The notes under the pieces: generated by a model
Told to the model about the DNA's origin: nothing
What the model saw: the letters and a program-made list of their open reading frames with translations, nothing else
Databases searched by the model: none
Shown here: piece after piece, positions 33,901-48,000 of the stretch
Layout: each line of letters opens with the position of its first letter
Position numbering within the stretch: position 1 is the stretch's first letter
Program-made: the position numbers and the translations under genes
Assembly (NCBI GenBank): GCA_029207755.1
Contig: JARCOQ010000006.1
Span: 31,392,522-31,456,521, forward strand
DNA: 64,000 nt
DNA from: Chamaea fasciata
Lineage: Eukaryota > Chordata > Aves > Passeriformes > Sylviidae
Reading direction: 5' to 3'

Positions 33901-35628
33901 ATGTCTGCTGTCTATTTTTGACGTCTTTATATACTAGGCTGTAATTTGACAAATTTTTTTATCTGTACCCTCTCTCTCGAGAAGTAAGATAGAAAACTAT
34001 GTGATTAGGTATTCTGCATAAATTTTGTAGGGAAAATTTACCTTTCAGCTTCTCAGTTTTGTTTCTCCATTTATGTAAAGCTTTCAAGCCACTCAAGAAG
34101 CAGCAGATACCACAAGTCACTGACTTCATCCTTCAGGTTTATTAAGTGCAAATGTTACTACTCTGTTGTTGCTTGTAGTGATCATTGTCTAAGGATTAAA
34201 ATTGAAATTCTCTGTTTTGAACAGTCATTTCATCAAGCTGATGAACAGCAAGCAGCCTTAAGGGGAAAGAAGGGTCTTTTGAGCTGTTATTTCTAATAGG
34301 TGAATGAATTTGAAAAACAGAGGATGTTAAAGTTCTGAGGAAGTAAACAATTTCTAGGAAAGGAAATCCACCTTTCCATGTGTTTATTTTTCAAAGAGAG
34401 GAAACTGCCTAATAGCTGTAAAACTTCATGGATACAAAAGAGGATATCTACTTCAGATTATGTTACCTTTGACTTCCAGTTCTCACGTATCAAGAACCCC
34501 TCTTCCAGCCTTCTTTTGGGCAACTTCAACCGCCTTAGATTTATGGTATGACACAGGTGCTCCTTCCTCTACCCAATGTGCAAAATATGTATAGTCATAT
34601 TATTCCAGCTTTCACTTTGTTGCTGTTTAAGAATATTTTTAAGAATCTTTTCTCTCCACCTTTCTGGGTGGCACTTGCCTTTGTCAAATGAATTGGGGTC
34701 TCTTTAATGGCCTAATTTTCCTAAGGAGTATACACTGCATCTCATTAAATGTGTAGTCATACTGGCTACTAAAAGCAGAGATAGCAAAGAAGTCTTGTTT
34801 TAGGGTTGTGTCTGTAGACTGTGTTCCTTGTGGAAGCATTTTTCCATTCAGGGAGAAAGTTTGCAGTGGAAAATGTGGCTGCAGTTTTGAATTCTTTATT
34901 ACTGCTGTTCACTGATCAGCAGTGAAGACGTACTGATGGAGTAGAATTAGGAAATTTCTAAAGATCCTTAGTACTGTCACCCATGGTGACTATGCTCTTC
35001 TTGTCTTTTATTTGCCACTTAAACGAGGGTCAAATTCTATTAGCTGAAAAATTAGTTCTGACCTACAGATAATTCAACACAGAGCAGTTAACTGGCAGCA
35101 CAGCTGTAACATCCTGCATTGCCTTGGGTACAGCAAACATCAAATTGTCTTTCCTCAGCTAGGAAAAGCATGAATGTAGCTCAAACAAATGTTTCAAACT
35201 AATAGCCTGTTCTGCAATTAACAGTCCTGTAAAGAACACAAACACCAAACAAAAACTGTGAAAGACCTCTCATTTTCACTTAGCTGAAGCAATGCATGAT
35301 AGATGACTACATTATAATGTGCCTCTGTTAACAAGAAGACAAAACAAACACAAGCTCAGCACCGATCTCCTGAGCCATTCTCCATTTGGGCTAGGACTAA
35401 GTGGGGTATAGAGTATCCACTGGGGGGTGTTGGTATCGTGCTTTAGGAGCTGTAAAACTTCCTGGAAACCTTTCCTGGAGTTTCTTTCCCTCCAAGGTAC
35501 TAGTATGAGGACTTGTCAGATCTTTGGGGAAATTACGGTCTTCTGGAACAAAGAGATTTGAACAGGAAGGGGATCAATTTTCTGTTTTAGGTGCTTCCTG
35601 TTGAGTGTGCCACATCATACTGCAGAAA

Positions 35629-35640
35629 GGGGGGGGGGGG
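35629..35640 (+). repeat. Poly-G run, 12 bases
   Basis: Twelve consecutive G follow TGCAGAAA. Homopolymer G-runs of this length are unusual in AT-rich DNA and are prone to length variation and sequencing error, so the exact count may be unreliable. Confidence 0.9.
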
Positions 35641-38600
35641 TTGTAGGCTCAGGCATTTTGGCAGCACCTTTTTTTGCTGATAAGCAGCATGAAGGTGGAC
35701 AAAGGTGGAGGCAGTGTAGCCGCAAGTAGGTTCAGTCTGCTGGTGTCATGTACCTGAGCTCTTGAAATAACTACCTTCTTTGCAGCCTGAAGGACTGATA
35801 ATTGTCATGATTGTGTGAAACTGAGCAGCAGAGAAAGAGTTTGCCAAAGCAGTGGTGTGTTTCTGAGCTTTGCCTGACTTCAGTTGTTTCTATTACGTCA
35901 ATATCATATGTTGCCATTAGAGGTAGGAAACATAAATACAAATGTCGGGTGGCTGAAAACCTGATATTGCCTTTGAAATCAGATTAATGGGGGAAAAGAG
36001 AAATCAGAAAAACACAAGACTCTGGTAGTATTGTGTTCTAAAATGCTGAAGAGTTATCTTTTTAGTTTTCAGTTAATGGATGATAGTGGTAAAATTAATA
36101 AACTGACTAAAGGAACACTGATGGAAAGATGGTTCTCTACGCTGTTGTTTGACTTGTTGTGAGAAGTTCTATACTCATTTGAGGCGACAAGTATTCACCC
36201 TAGGGTTCAGTGCCTGAAAGCTTCTGTTGCAGTAGCTCGGCTGTTTCCTACCTTCTGTGCTATGAGTAGCAGAAAACATTAGAATTACTTAATTGGTAAA
36301 GCTAAGGACTGTTTTTCATATAGGTCCCTTATTTTTTCATTACTAGCCTGGCAGCTCAGCAAATTGGCAGGAAACCATTGTGTTAATTATTGAGAAGCCT
36401 AAACTCCCTTGTGGATTTATTCATGGTAATTGGAATAGAAGCTCAATACAGAGTGCGGAGGTGTAAAGCTGGCCTAGCCATAATCTGGTGGTTTAAGACG
36501 AAGCAGAATGGCGTTAGGCCTTGTGTGCTTTGTAACATAAGTCTTTCTGAAGCGGAAGGAAGGATTTGGGACTTGTGTTACTTCTGTGGATTTCTTTTTC
36601 CTTACATGGACCAGCAGCTTGAGAGTGGAAGCTGCACACGGGATCATGTCCCCAGAGCTTGGTGATGGCAGTTCTCCCTTGAGGAGTGAGCAGTTTTATC
36701 CATAGATAACTCTGGGAAGGTGTTAGTGTTTCAGAGTATATTGTTCAGGTGTAAATATTTCAGAGTAACTCAAGGCAGTTGCTCAAACTTTCCTTTCTCC
36801 TAGGTAAGTTTTTTCTTTCTTAAGCTTATGAGAGTGAGTCAAGTTCTTGCTTTGTGAGCCACATGAAGTATGTGATTACTCTATGAAAGAGAGCCGGTGT
36901 CCTCAAAAGACCAGACAATAGCTTGACACTTGGTATGGTGCCACGGAAGTGGGAGATGTGACTGTAAATCCTTCTGGAAGTTTAATCCAGGTTTTCCATA
37001 TCCGTGGCAGATGTTTCAATGTCCATCAGTATAGTGTTTTTCAAAATAACGTGGTAGCATAACATCGTCTTCCATGGTTTTGATAAAGAGTGGAAAAGAC
37101 CTGAGAACATCTTCTGGATATTTTTGCCTCAGATTTAAGATTGATAAAACACAAGGCTGTACAGGACAGCTGTCACCAAAGTAGTTTCACTGAGGCAAGG
37201 CATTGCTTGCTTGGTTCAGGAGGAGAATTTTAACTAACTGTTAAAAGACATACAGATGTTTAGTAATTTCGGCATATATACATACAGTGGGTATTTTAAA
37301 AATTGCCACTTTTCATTTGAGCTCGAAAGACCCTGTTACTTGCATTGGTAAGTCACAGGTTGAGAGTCCTAGCTTGTTTACATTTCTGATGTTTAGGTCT
37401 TTAGGAAAACCTGTAATGCCCTCAGCACCCTCCCCAAAAAACCCACAGTCTTACACAGGAGTTAAGCACATTTTAGCAGAAAACAGGCCTGAAGGACAAA
37501 TAACTTTGTACCAAGTTCTTGGAACAATGGCCTAGCAATGTATATTAAGAGTGAGATTAACAATTAGCTTCTGTTCCCCATTTCCTGAAAAGGCCTTTTC
37601 ATATTTATTTTCCTGCTCATTTTTAACTGTTTGCTCTTGGAACAGAGGAAGTTAGTTTTACTAGAAAAATAGGCAGGCATGTTATCCTGTTGGGCCAGTT
37701 TCACAATGATAGCTGCAGTGGCTGTAGTCATTTTTCACATCATTATGAGAGTAGTTACATGGTTTGCACCCATTTATGTGGAATAGGCTAAAGTATTGTA
37801 ATTGGTTCTAACAGATGACTAAGAGGCTTTAAATATTTAGATAATATGCTTTCAATAGTTGGAGGGGTTTAAATGCCTGTGATTTCATTTCAAAGTTGAG
37901 AGTATGTTTTAATGTAGTTATTTGGTACTGATTTAAAGGTATAATAATTTTAATGGATTCTATATGATATAATGGTGTTATTAAACATTAAAAATTATAA
38001 CAGCTGTTTATTATAACTGTAAAATGTCTTACAAAAAATAGCTAGGGGTTTCAGGCTAACATAAATCTAAAGTCAAAAATGAGAACTCAGTATAGGCTTA
38101 AGAGATTTGGTGTCTTCTGAAGAGAATGCAGGTCTGTTGTTCTGCAGAACATCAGAGTCAACTCTTCGTCAAACATGCACCATTTTTCAGACCAGTTCAT
38201 GTTAATGACGTGAGAGTGTGATTCTTGTTGTCTTGATCCATGTCTTTCAAATGCATGTTATCTGTAGAACTCTTCTATGACAAATTCAGAAGGCTGCTTT
38301 GATACTTTGTTTGAGTAAAGACATCCCTGGCACTAAGTTCAGTTAACACGTCCATGCATTTTTACTTATATTATATAGGATTAACCACAAATAATGTTGT
38401 ATATGACCTATGTGTAGCAAGGTATTCCATCCTGTCCAGGAGCATGGCCACCCTTCTTCATAGCCCCATTGCTTTTCAGGAGTGAAGGTTACTGAAAACA
38501 CACTAACAGTAAAGAAAAAAGTCTTATTTGTATGATCCATCAAGTTCATATATGTCCAAACCACTTTTGGGAATAGGTGAAATCCAGGACAAAGCATGTG

Positions 38601-40293
38601 ATCCATAGCTTTCCCTCTGTCGATTTTTTTTTTCCTGCACTCTAAAATACACTAATTTCAGAGATTGAGATGATCAGATCTATGGATGAACACTCCCAAG
38701 GGAGACTTCTGAAAACAGAGAACATCCATTTTGCTTCCAATCTCGAACATTAAATTCATTTAATGTTATCTGTCATAGTTCAGATAAAATTCAAGAAATG
38801 TGGTTGTTTGGAGAACAAAAAATGAACAAATGAAAGAAATCATATCCATACTCTTCATTTCTTCCTGAGGCAGGTAACATGCAATTCATTTAGACATACT
38901 ATCATACTACTCAAAGGTATTGCACTAATATTAAAATATATTATTGGAATCATAAATAGAATAATACAAGGAAAAGGAGTCATTACACCTGGCTGTGCCG
39001 TGTTCACCTGCATATCTTGAAATCTACAGGGACACTTCTCAAAAGGAGTATTCTCCTTCAGCCATTCCATGTGAAGCTCCAGGGCCTCAATTGTGTTTGA
39101 AAGGTGAGGCTTAGAAAAATCATGACTTTCTTTGTATGAATCTGTGCAGTGGAGCAGGCATGCAAATTTTGTCTCTCAGTATTTTGAACAACCTTCTGTA
39201 TCTCTTACCTATCAAGATTTTTTCCTCTGGTTTATGAAAATCTCTATAGTGCCTGTCCTGTAGTGTCTGGCCACGGAGCTACTGGAGACTTTCACCAAGT
39301 ACCTACATCAGCAATGTGAACTATACTTCTTGATCATGTTTGAATTCTTTAATCATACTGGAATATCTAAACACACTAATCACACTGGAAATATAAAGAA
39401 ACTATATTCTTAATTTTCCTATTGCTGATAGCAATGAAAGAGATTATTGTCAGTCTCTGAAAAGCATAAGGTGACTGTCTTGGTAATAGTGACATATTTT
39501 TTTTACTAATAAACATACATATACGTTTATCTTTGAGACCTCGATGATATATGTGACACTTCTGACATCTCATGTTTACTGTGGATAAAGATGATCTGGT
39601 TTGTATGCAGTACCTAAAGCACCTTATTATATATCGAAACAGTGCTTATGTCCTGTTCAGTAAATGCTAATAGGTAAACTGTCATTTACCTACACAAATA
39701 CAGTTGCAGAGAGTGTGTGAAGAAACAAGGCATCAAAATGGTTTAAGTGCTGATGGTGACTCAGCTAATGGTAAATCTGTCTTCTGAGAAAATGCCTCTA
39801 AAAAGAAATGCTGAGCTGCAAAGTGTTGTGTATTAAATTATGTCAGTAGTAGATTGATACTGCTAATAATGACTTTAACACATACTTCTAGTTTTGCGTT
39901 TGTGTAGTATTAGTATTTAGCATGTGGGTATTTATTGATTTAGCTTGTAACCATCAGATGAAGGCATTATGGATGGCAAGGTAATGTAGAATCTGACACT
40001 AGTGGTCTGGTATACAGGTCTTGTATTTATTTACACACTATACTGCATGTTCCACCTGACCATTACAGCTCTCAAGCTGGCTATAACTCACACAGTATCT
40101 GAAAGTCCTTAAATAGCTTTGTTCATGAACTCAGATATAAACTGACCTTTTTATCTTTGCTGAACTAGTTTTTTGTGGTAAAATGGTGGTCTTAAACTAG
40201 ACATCAGGAATGAAATAGCAATAATGATTAATTTAACAGGTTGGTATTTAGAGTTTGTGGGTTTTGTTGTAGCTTCTTTTAACTACTGTAACA

Positions 40294-40303
40294 CTAAAAA
40301 TAG
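40294..40303. promoter_or_regulatory. MEF2-type consensus word
   Basis: CTAAAAATAG matches the MEF2 consensus YTAWWWWTAR exactly. It lies in repeat-free AT-rich DNA. One 10-base match in 64 kb is weak evidence of function. Confidence 0.25.
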
Positions 40304-41107
40304 CTGAGATCAAATGGAAAGGATGCTTTTGAGCTAACATAGAAAGAATTTGCTCTATATTTTAACATTTAGCAGCTTTTTCATTATTGAGTGTTCTATA
40401 GCTAGTTGTTTTTATGCAACTCTTCAGGAGAAAATGTGCTTTTCATGTTTGTTTATAATAATGAGCATTGCTTTACTCTTTTAACAGTTTGCTAAATAGC
40501 TTGTATCTGGCATCCTGTTTCATGTGTCCATATAACTTCTAAACAGCTACTGTTCATTAATAAATCAGAAATTAATGTGTCCCATGGCATTTTAAAATGT
40601 TATCAAATGAATGTGTTTAAGTGACCAAAAATTTAGCAGATATTGAAACATCTTGCAATCTTACCACACAAGCCTGTTTTAGGTTTTGAGCTGTGAGAGT
40701 AACTTTAAGTCTCATAACGTTTCCGTGAACAAAAGTAATAAAATTTTTGTTGATGTTGTTTGAGGAGTTTTTCTGAGGAAGCAAAACCAAGAATTGCTGA
40801 GATATATAGAGGGAAGTTATAGAGAGGGATATGTTGGAAGCTTACCACTCTACCAGAAGAATCTGCAAAAAATTAGGCAATGATAATTTTTTAATCACTC
40901 AGTTTATCTGTGTTTTCCTAAACTTCAAAGTAATTAGCTTGTATATACCCATTAGGATGTTTGGGGTCTTTTCCTAGAGTCATTAATTTGTATTGATACT
41001 TTCTGTTTCCCAGTATTTTTACATTTTGGGAAATGTAAATTGGTTGGTTGGCAATGTGACAGAGGAGGACAGGGAGATATTTGTCATGACACTGAATGTC
41101 CCTGGTC

Positions 41108-41159
41108 AAAAAAAAAAAAAAAATAAATAAAATAAAATAAAATAAAATAAAATAAAAAA
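41108..41159. repeat. Poly-A plus (TAAAA)n microsatellite
   Basis: A run of 16 A is followed by TAAA and then about five TAAAA units ending in an A-run. This is a pentanucleotide microsatellite probably grown from the A-tract. No retrocopy body was recognised on its left. Confidence 0.95.
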
Positions 41160-44100
41160 GATGGAATGCCAGTGGCTTCAGGTCTCTAGGCTTCCAAAAC
41201 AGTACTGTTGCTGAAACTGGAAACTTGAGATGCAAACTTCAGTCTTAGTATACTGATTTGTCCTGTCCTTGGATGTGTATACTAGTCAGATATGATGGAC
41301 TTCAGTGCAAATAGAATTAGACCCATCTCGGGTGAAACCTTGTGTAAAGAAGGCAAAACATCTTCAGACATAACCAAACTCAAAAGATGTCCTTTGCATT
41401 AAAAATATGGTAGTTCATTGTCTGAGCTAAAAGTTATAATCTTCAAAGTCCATGATTTCCTTTTAAAAGTAGTTTGGTTTGTTTTTTTCCATCAACAGTG
41501 GTTGTTCCCTGCTCCTTCTGTTTCTTTAAATAAAAAATTGGACAAAGAACAAAGTTTTTTTGCTATGGATTTCCTGATTTTTTTTTAGCTTGGGTTGGGA
41601 GGCTGCTTGTTCTGTATTACATTTTCTTGATAGTAGGCAAGCCCATTACTACTGAAAATAGCTCAAATATTCTTAGAAAAAAAAGTCAGCAGCTTAGACT
41701 CTTTCTCTTTTTCTTTTGCAGACTCTTGAATGTGAGTTAAATTAATTTCTTGAGAGAAACCTTCATAAAGGGCTAAATAAACAAGGTCTACATATACAGA
41801 AATTTCTTCTGCTGCATTTGAGACACAGCTAAACTCGTCTGTCTGGTAAGTCATACTTTTCTTAAGGATTTGTTTTTCTTCCTGCCCTTATGACTTGCAT
41901 TCTTGAGTTTCTAATTAGTGCTCAGAGAAAACCAGCTATGGCTTGCTGGTAGTTCTTGTACATTCTGTATATGAAATACAAAGATTAATCTCCAAAGTGA
42001 AAGATTTGTCATTACTGTGCCACTTTTATAAATTTCAGAATAGTATCTATAATTCTGTATGGTACTTCGGTATACATGGGGTTTAATCAGTTATCTATCT
42101 TTGTTCTCAGTGTTTCAAAGCAAAAGTTGTGATTGTTCTGTCTTGGATTTACCTGCTTGAATGTTCTGTGTTTAATAAACTAACTTAAGAATGTATTGCA
42201 AAGTATATTCGGGTTCAAGTCAGAGTTTAAAAATAAACTTTCCCAACATTCATTCATGTTTCATTGAGTTTTGGTTTCACCTCTTCTAGATAAAATAGGT
42301 GGATACTATTAAATACAATACTTTCTTTTTCTTGGTGATGTGCCTATTTCATGGGACAGTAAGCATACTTATCAGTAGTCTTTAATTGATCATGTAATTC
42401 TGTAACAGTTCTATTAAAAGTATTTATGTCTTATAGTTTCTTTGGGTTTTGATTGTACAGCTTGAAACAATATTTTTTTCCTTTGGTTATGAAGTAATCA
42501 TTGAGTTTGACCCAAACAAAAGCAATTTTGTCCACTACCTTCTTTTTAATTCTTTATTGCAATAAAATGAAGAAGGTCTTGGAAGAGTGGAAAACGTTTT
42601 GCTCCATGCTGTTGTTTTTCTAAGCAGTTGGCTGGCATTAGATGGCACCCTATATATACCCAGTCCATCTAATCACTTATGCTGCAATGCTTTTGCTTGC
42701 CACAGTTACTGTGTGCTTAGATACTGCACACCCTAGTTCTGTACAGTTAATTTTGCAGACTTTGCTATAGTCCTAACATGCGTTTATTTCAAAAAATAGG
42801 TCAAAAACAAATCCAGTGGCATATTTAAAATATTATATTTAATGTAAAGCAATAGTTATCCTTTCATAGAAAAAAAACCCCAAACAAAACAGATCAACAC
42901 CTTACATAAAAGCTGTTGAGAGGCTTTCCAATTAATTTAAGTTTTAGTAAGAAGCTTTCCATCTTATTTTTGGATAAAAAAAGAAAAACTGAAATAGGCG
43001 TCTAGATTTCATAAAAAATATCTTACTTGTCTTACATTAATGGTTTTAGTATAGAAAGAGTTTGTTACCTCAGAATTACTTCTCAAAAAACTGAAGCTTC
43101 TGAAGGAAATTAAGACACCTCCAAGGTCATGCTGCAATTCTGTTTGAGCAATTTAGAAATATGTGACCCCTTAACATGTCAGAAAACATAGCTGGAGGAG
43201 AAATTACACATAAATAGGCTGCATAATAGACAAAAATCTGTTCCAATTATTTTCAATTAAAAACGGTGCTTGAACTGTTCAAAGTAAGGGCCAGAGATGG
43301 TCTGTTAATGGTCATTTTATAATTCATGTAGGTTTGAATTTACCGTATATTTTGCACTTAATTTTTGAGTGAACAACAGGGCTGACTTAGAGGAACTTGT
43401 ATCTGGCATGCTAACACAAGCCAAACTTTAACTGAGTGAACTTGGCACAAAATTCAGCTTAAGAGAGGAAATCTCAGGAGAGCAGTGGAATTCCTCTCCT
43501 TGAATAAGTATACCTCAGCATTCGTGGGGAACAACTGGTAACATTTTGTGCACGTTTCTGCTTTTGACAGTGTGTCCTTTGTTCACTTCCCAAAAGGGGT
43601 GTCAAATACATTGAAGAAAAAAAAAAAACAACCCCAAAAAACTTCCTTATTTTAATTTTTATTTTTACTTAATTTTATGATCCCAAGGAACCCATTAAAT
43701 CTGGGATGGCCTAACACCATTGTTTCTAACTCTTTTTGTGTAGAAAAAAAGGCTCAGTTAGAACAGTTTGGTTACACAACTGTGTTCCTTCCTTACTGTC
43801 TTTGTGAGGTCAAATAGAAAGGTAGGAGGCAGGTATATCTAGAAACATTTTATGATGGAATTATTTTGACAAAGTGTCTCAGAAAATGTTTTCTTTTTGC
43901 CAGTGTAAGTGTTATCCAAACAAAATATGATATTACTGAACTGTTACCTTAAGAAACAAAGGATCATCATAACTTAGATTTCTTGTTAAAAGCTTTGTGC
44001 TAAGAAAGACCTTAAATTAATGTGCTGTTTAGTCATGATGTTACTTCCATGGTGTGGTCTTTTGTTCGTTTACTGGTAACAGTGGAGTTTTATTGGAACT

Positions 44101-45021
44101 GTTCTGTATGAGGTTCTCATCCATGATCTAAGCATATCAGCAGATCATAGTAATATGGTGAAACTGCACGTATTTAATATGTGGCAATATGCTGGAGAAG
44201 AAAAAGGTGCTTCGAAAACTTGAAATCAGGACCTGGTGATAGAGGAAGTTAATCTGAGTAAAAGGCCATCATGCAGCCATCTCTTCCTCACATTAACCAC
44301 AGACTGGGGATGTACCAAAATGGACATGCTGAGAACATTCATATGTGAGACATGTGAGTTGTATCTGCACTAGGCTACCTGTCCTTGTGGTATTTTCAGA
44401 TGGCAATATATAGCCCCGGAAAAACTCTATGTTGGGATTCTGTATGTGACCAGCTGCTTTAGTGGTTTGCAATTTTTATGGCATCCTGGTTATCTCGTGT
44501 CTGCAGTAGTACAAAATTGCAATGCCTCTTTGTTGGCTTTTAAGCTCAGGCTGTGCTTAACCTTTCGATTGATCCAAATGAAACAGGAACTGGCAGGATT
44601 CCCAGCTTCTTGCAGTAGCCTCTGCTCATCATCATTTATCTGTGGTTTGGGGGAAGAGATTAAACTTAATCAATTTATTAATACTTAAGTACAGCAGTCA
44701 GCATCTTTTGTCAGAATTAATAATTTTAACTATAATATCTAAGCTTTTGGTTGCTTAACTTTTCTAAGAAAACCGCTTTCTTTTAGATAACCGTTTTCCA
44801 TGTTCTGTGACTTCAAAAGTATTCATTTTCCATCTTAAAAATAAAAGCAATAGTTGCAAGTCAAAAGCAGGTGCTTTTGCATATGAAACAATGAATAATT
44901 TTTACTTCTGCTCCAAGCATTGAGTTTCGTTTGATTCTAATTTGTGCATAAGTTTGAAGAGTACTGATTTGGGAATAAAGTTGCATGATACATGGCAGAG
45001 AATTCACATTTTCAGCCAGAG

Positions 45022-45090
45022 GACGACAGAATGGATAGGGTTGGAAGGAAGCACAGTGAGGTCATCTGGTCCAACATCTCTCCACTTGTG
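45022..45090 (-). mobile_element. Short CR1 LINE 3' tail
   Basis: GACAGAATGGATAGGGTTGGAAG, then GAGGTCATCTGGTCCAACATCTC, follow the order of the reverse complement of a CR1 3' end. Sense is minus. Only about 70 bp remain, the extreme 3' end of a strongly 5'-truncated insertion. Confidence 0.85.
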
Positions 45091-48000
45091 TGCTTGTACT
45101 TTATTAGGAAAAGCATGCTTTTAAGCACCTTCTCTTCCTAAGTAATCTTTCGAGGTGGCTCGCATAAGGCATCATCTGTTTATACTTGTAAGACTGCATT
45201 TTTCTCCATAATATTAGTGTCTTAAGAATTGGTATGCTTCCTTAGTGACTTTAGTCCCTAAATTTTTTTATGCTGTTAGAATGTTTATTGCTGTATCATC
45301 TTTAGTGCTGGACATGACTTGGGCACCTAGGCTCCTTCCATACTTGAGACTGCTAATGACTTGTTTCCCAGAAAGGTTACCTGTAATAGTCATTTAGTAC
45401 AAATACATTTAGAAAGGAACTGTCCTGGTGCAAAGGAGACTTTTAGCATGTGTATCTTCCCTAGTCTGTGCAAAAACAAAAGGTGAAAAATGTAGTAGCA
45501 GCTCCAGCCTTTTGAAGATGAAAGTCCAAGCTCCAAGTTCCTTTGTGCAAGTAGCCTCTCAACTTTGAAAGTGCTCCTTGAGGCACCTGCAGAGGATTCT
45601 CTCACTTGTGTGATTTTTCTTGGTAGATCTAGTGAGCTAAGACGTGAGGTGCAGCTGAATGCAGCAGAACTGTATGTGTGACCCTGAATCTCTGTGAGGC
45701 CTCTGGACCTTCTGGAAAGCAGTGGATTTCTTCTCCAAAATCAAAAACGGTTGAAATAAGAACAATCAAGATAAACAGTTTATGTATCTAATAAGGTACT
45801 AGTGTCTTATTTAATTCCTGGGAGGGAAAGAAGCAGAAGAGGTGCAAATGGGAAGGTAAGATATGTCACTTATGTAAAGGGACAGTTGATTTGGAGAATG
45901 AGTCCTCTGTCTTGATAAGACTGAGTCTTTCAGAACAGTCAAGTTCTGACCAGTGGATAGAATTTTTCAAGAGTTCATAGCCTTCAATATACACAATTAA
46001 CTAGTTACTCTTTCCACAGTGATGTTTAGTCAAATAAAGGCATTTGGAACTTTGCAGTGAGAAGCCTGTTGGATCTCCAAATATGTGAAATCACCTTTTG
46101 ATTCCTACTTCCCTTCTGGGTCCTGCGCAGAGCTTTCCAGTACTGAAAAGGGAGGCTGATGGCTGATTTTAGGAATGTTACAGCTCAAGCGCAAAGTAAT
46201 AGTTTGAAAGTGAGAATAAAACTCGTGTAAGACTTGGTTAAAAACAAGGATATGACATATGTGTGCATTGAACAAGAAATTTAGATGATATGGCTTAAAG
46301 TCTGGAGACATTCTAATGTACTAAAAGATTCTGCTTTTTCCTGTGACAAAAACTGTATTTAAAAATGACCTTAGACTTCTGTAAGCAGAATTAAGCTGGT
46401 GTTGAAAGTTTTTGAAAAATCTTCCTTAGAGTGTGTCTGGACTTTATCTGCAGGCAGTTTCCTGAAAGCCTACCTGTAGTGCAACAGCTGAATGTTTAAA
46501 GCTGAAGTTTCACCACTTCTTAGCGATACCTCAGTAATATGTTCACACAAAACATTTTTGCAGTAATGACTTTGCATTAAAAGAAAGATTCTTTATTAAA
46601 ATTGAGCAGATGTACAGTTTTAATCTACTATTTGAACTGGAATTCAATTTTGACTTGAGGGTGAAATTTCTGAAAAGCGCTATTATCAAATACCTTTTTT
46701 AAAAACAAAACCAAGACCAACCAAACAAAAAAAACCTCTAAAACTTTGGAATCAAAAGGCTGAAAAACAACTAGGCAAACATCTGAATTCTTAAAAGGCA
46801 TATAGATGTATTGCAAACGGGTTGTTTGAATTACTTTGAGCTTTTAAGTCCTGCATGGTTTGTGTACACTGGTGCAAAGGTTTCTATACACTGACCTCTC
46901 CACCCCTGTCTGGATTTCCCTCCTTTATGTAAATAGAATAAGCATAAATCCACTGACTTGAAAATAATTGTACAGTTTCTTGCTTTGTAGCAGCTGACTG
47001 CATGGTGGTTTTCTAGCAGAACACTTAAGTGACAGGCGGCAGGTCAGCATGATGTTGATCTGTCTTCCTGGGATCTAGGAAGCCTCATCCAAATGACTTA
47101 GAGTGCTTAGATTTCTGTAGTGAGATGTGCCAAGTGTTAGGTTGCAAAACCAAATTATTCATCAAGAAAATTTACATTTTTCTAGATAGGTATCTAAATG
47201 CATATATTAATAGTAAGGAATGGGTAGAACAGCTGAAATCAAGAGTGCTGACTTTTAATCAGAACTTGAACAAAACCATTCAACTTACTTCAGATTGAGA
47301 ATACCATTATGTGACATTGGTAAGGAGCATGCTTTTGTTAAATTTTCAGATCTTTGAATTCTTTGGGGCCAGATAGAATGAAAAGCAATAGTGCAACAGG
47401 AGTGCTCTGATATTTGCAGTCTGTTCTGCTCTTAGCAATAATATTTAAGTGCTTGACCAGAATATTTGTTTAGAGTTGGAGAGCTGTTTCTAGTTGAAAT
47501 CTGGGCTCCATTGAGGGAGTCATTTACAGGCCAGCAAACACAGCAGAGCAAGTTTGAAAGACCTTTGAGTCAGCTGATTGAACTACTTATTACAAAATGT
47601 TTTTTTCATTGAGTTTACCAACTTGTCTGTCAATTATCTGACAAACCAGAGTGGCCTGGACAAAGGTTGTTTATAATCTTAAGACTTTAAAAAATTTGCG
47701 TATGTGTCTGAGCCTTTTGAACTGTCACAAACAGCTCTGCACTTGCAGAATACATGACTGTTCAGCACTAAAAGCTCTGTCTCCCTATCTGTGCTAAAAC
47801 TCCATGCCAAGATTGCTGGTGTAACCAGCAAATCACTGTCCTGCTGTGGGCAGGTGAAATGAAGAAAACAACCTCAAAGTTCAGTATTAGACCATTGAGT
47901 TTAGACCATGGTAGTTGGTTTGGCCCTTCAGATATAGCTGTGCTACTGACATGAGCTGTGATATGTCAAACCTTAGGCTCTCAGTCAGTTCTTTGACAGC

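Larger units (their letters stand above)
33901..45021. other. Unique non-coding DNA
   Basis: No gene is recognised over this 11 kb. It holds a G-run at 35,629-35,640, a TAAAA microsatellite at 41,108-41,159, a perfect MEF2-type word at 40,294-40,303, and AT-rich TTTAAA/TAATTT-dense DNA at 37,800-38,040 that may be regulatory. Open frames at 36,390-36,665, 37,287-37,535, 38,343-38,606 (minus), 40,918-41,235 (minus) and 44,446-44,688 have no family signature; the one at 40,918-41,235 passes through the microsatellite. Confidence 0.5.

Noticed and set aside
40918..41235. 105-codon minus-strand ORF with a Tyr/Phe/Ile/Leu run
   Set aside because: The hydrophobic run is the translated TAAAA microsatellite and A-tract.
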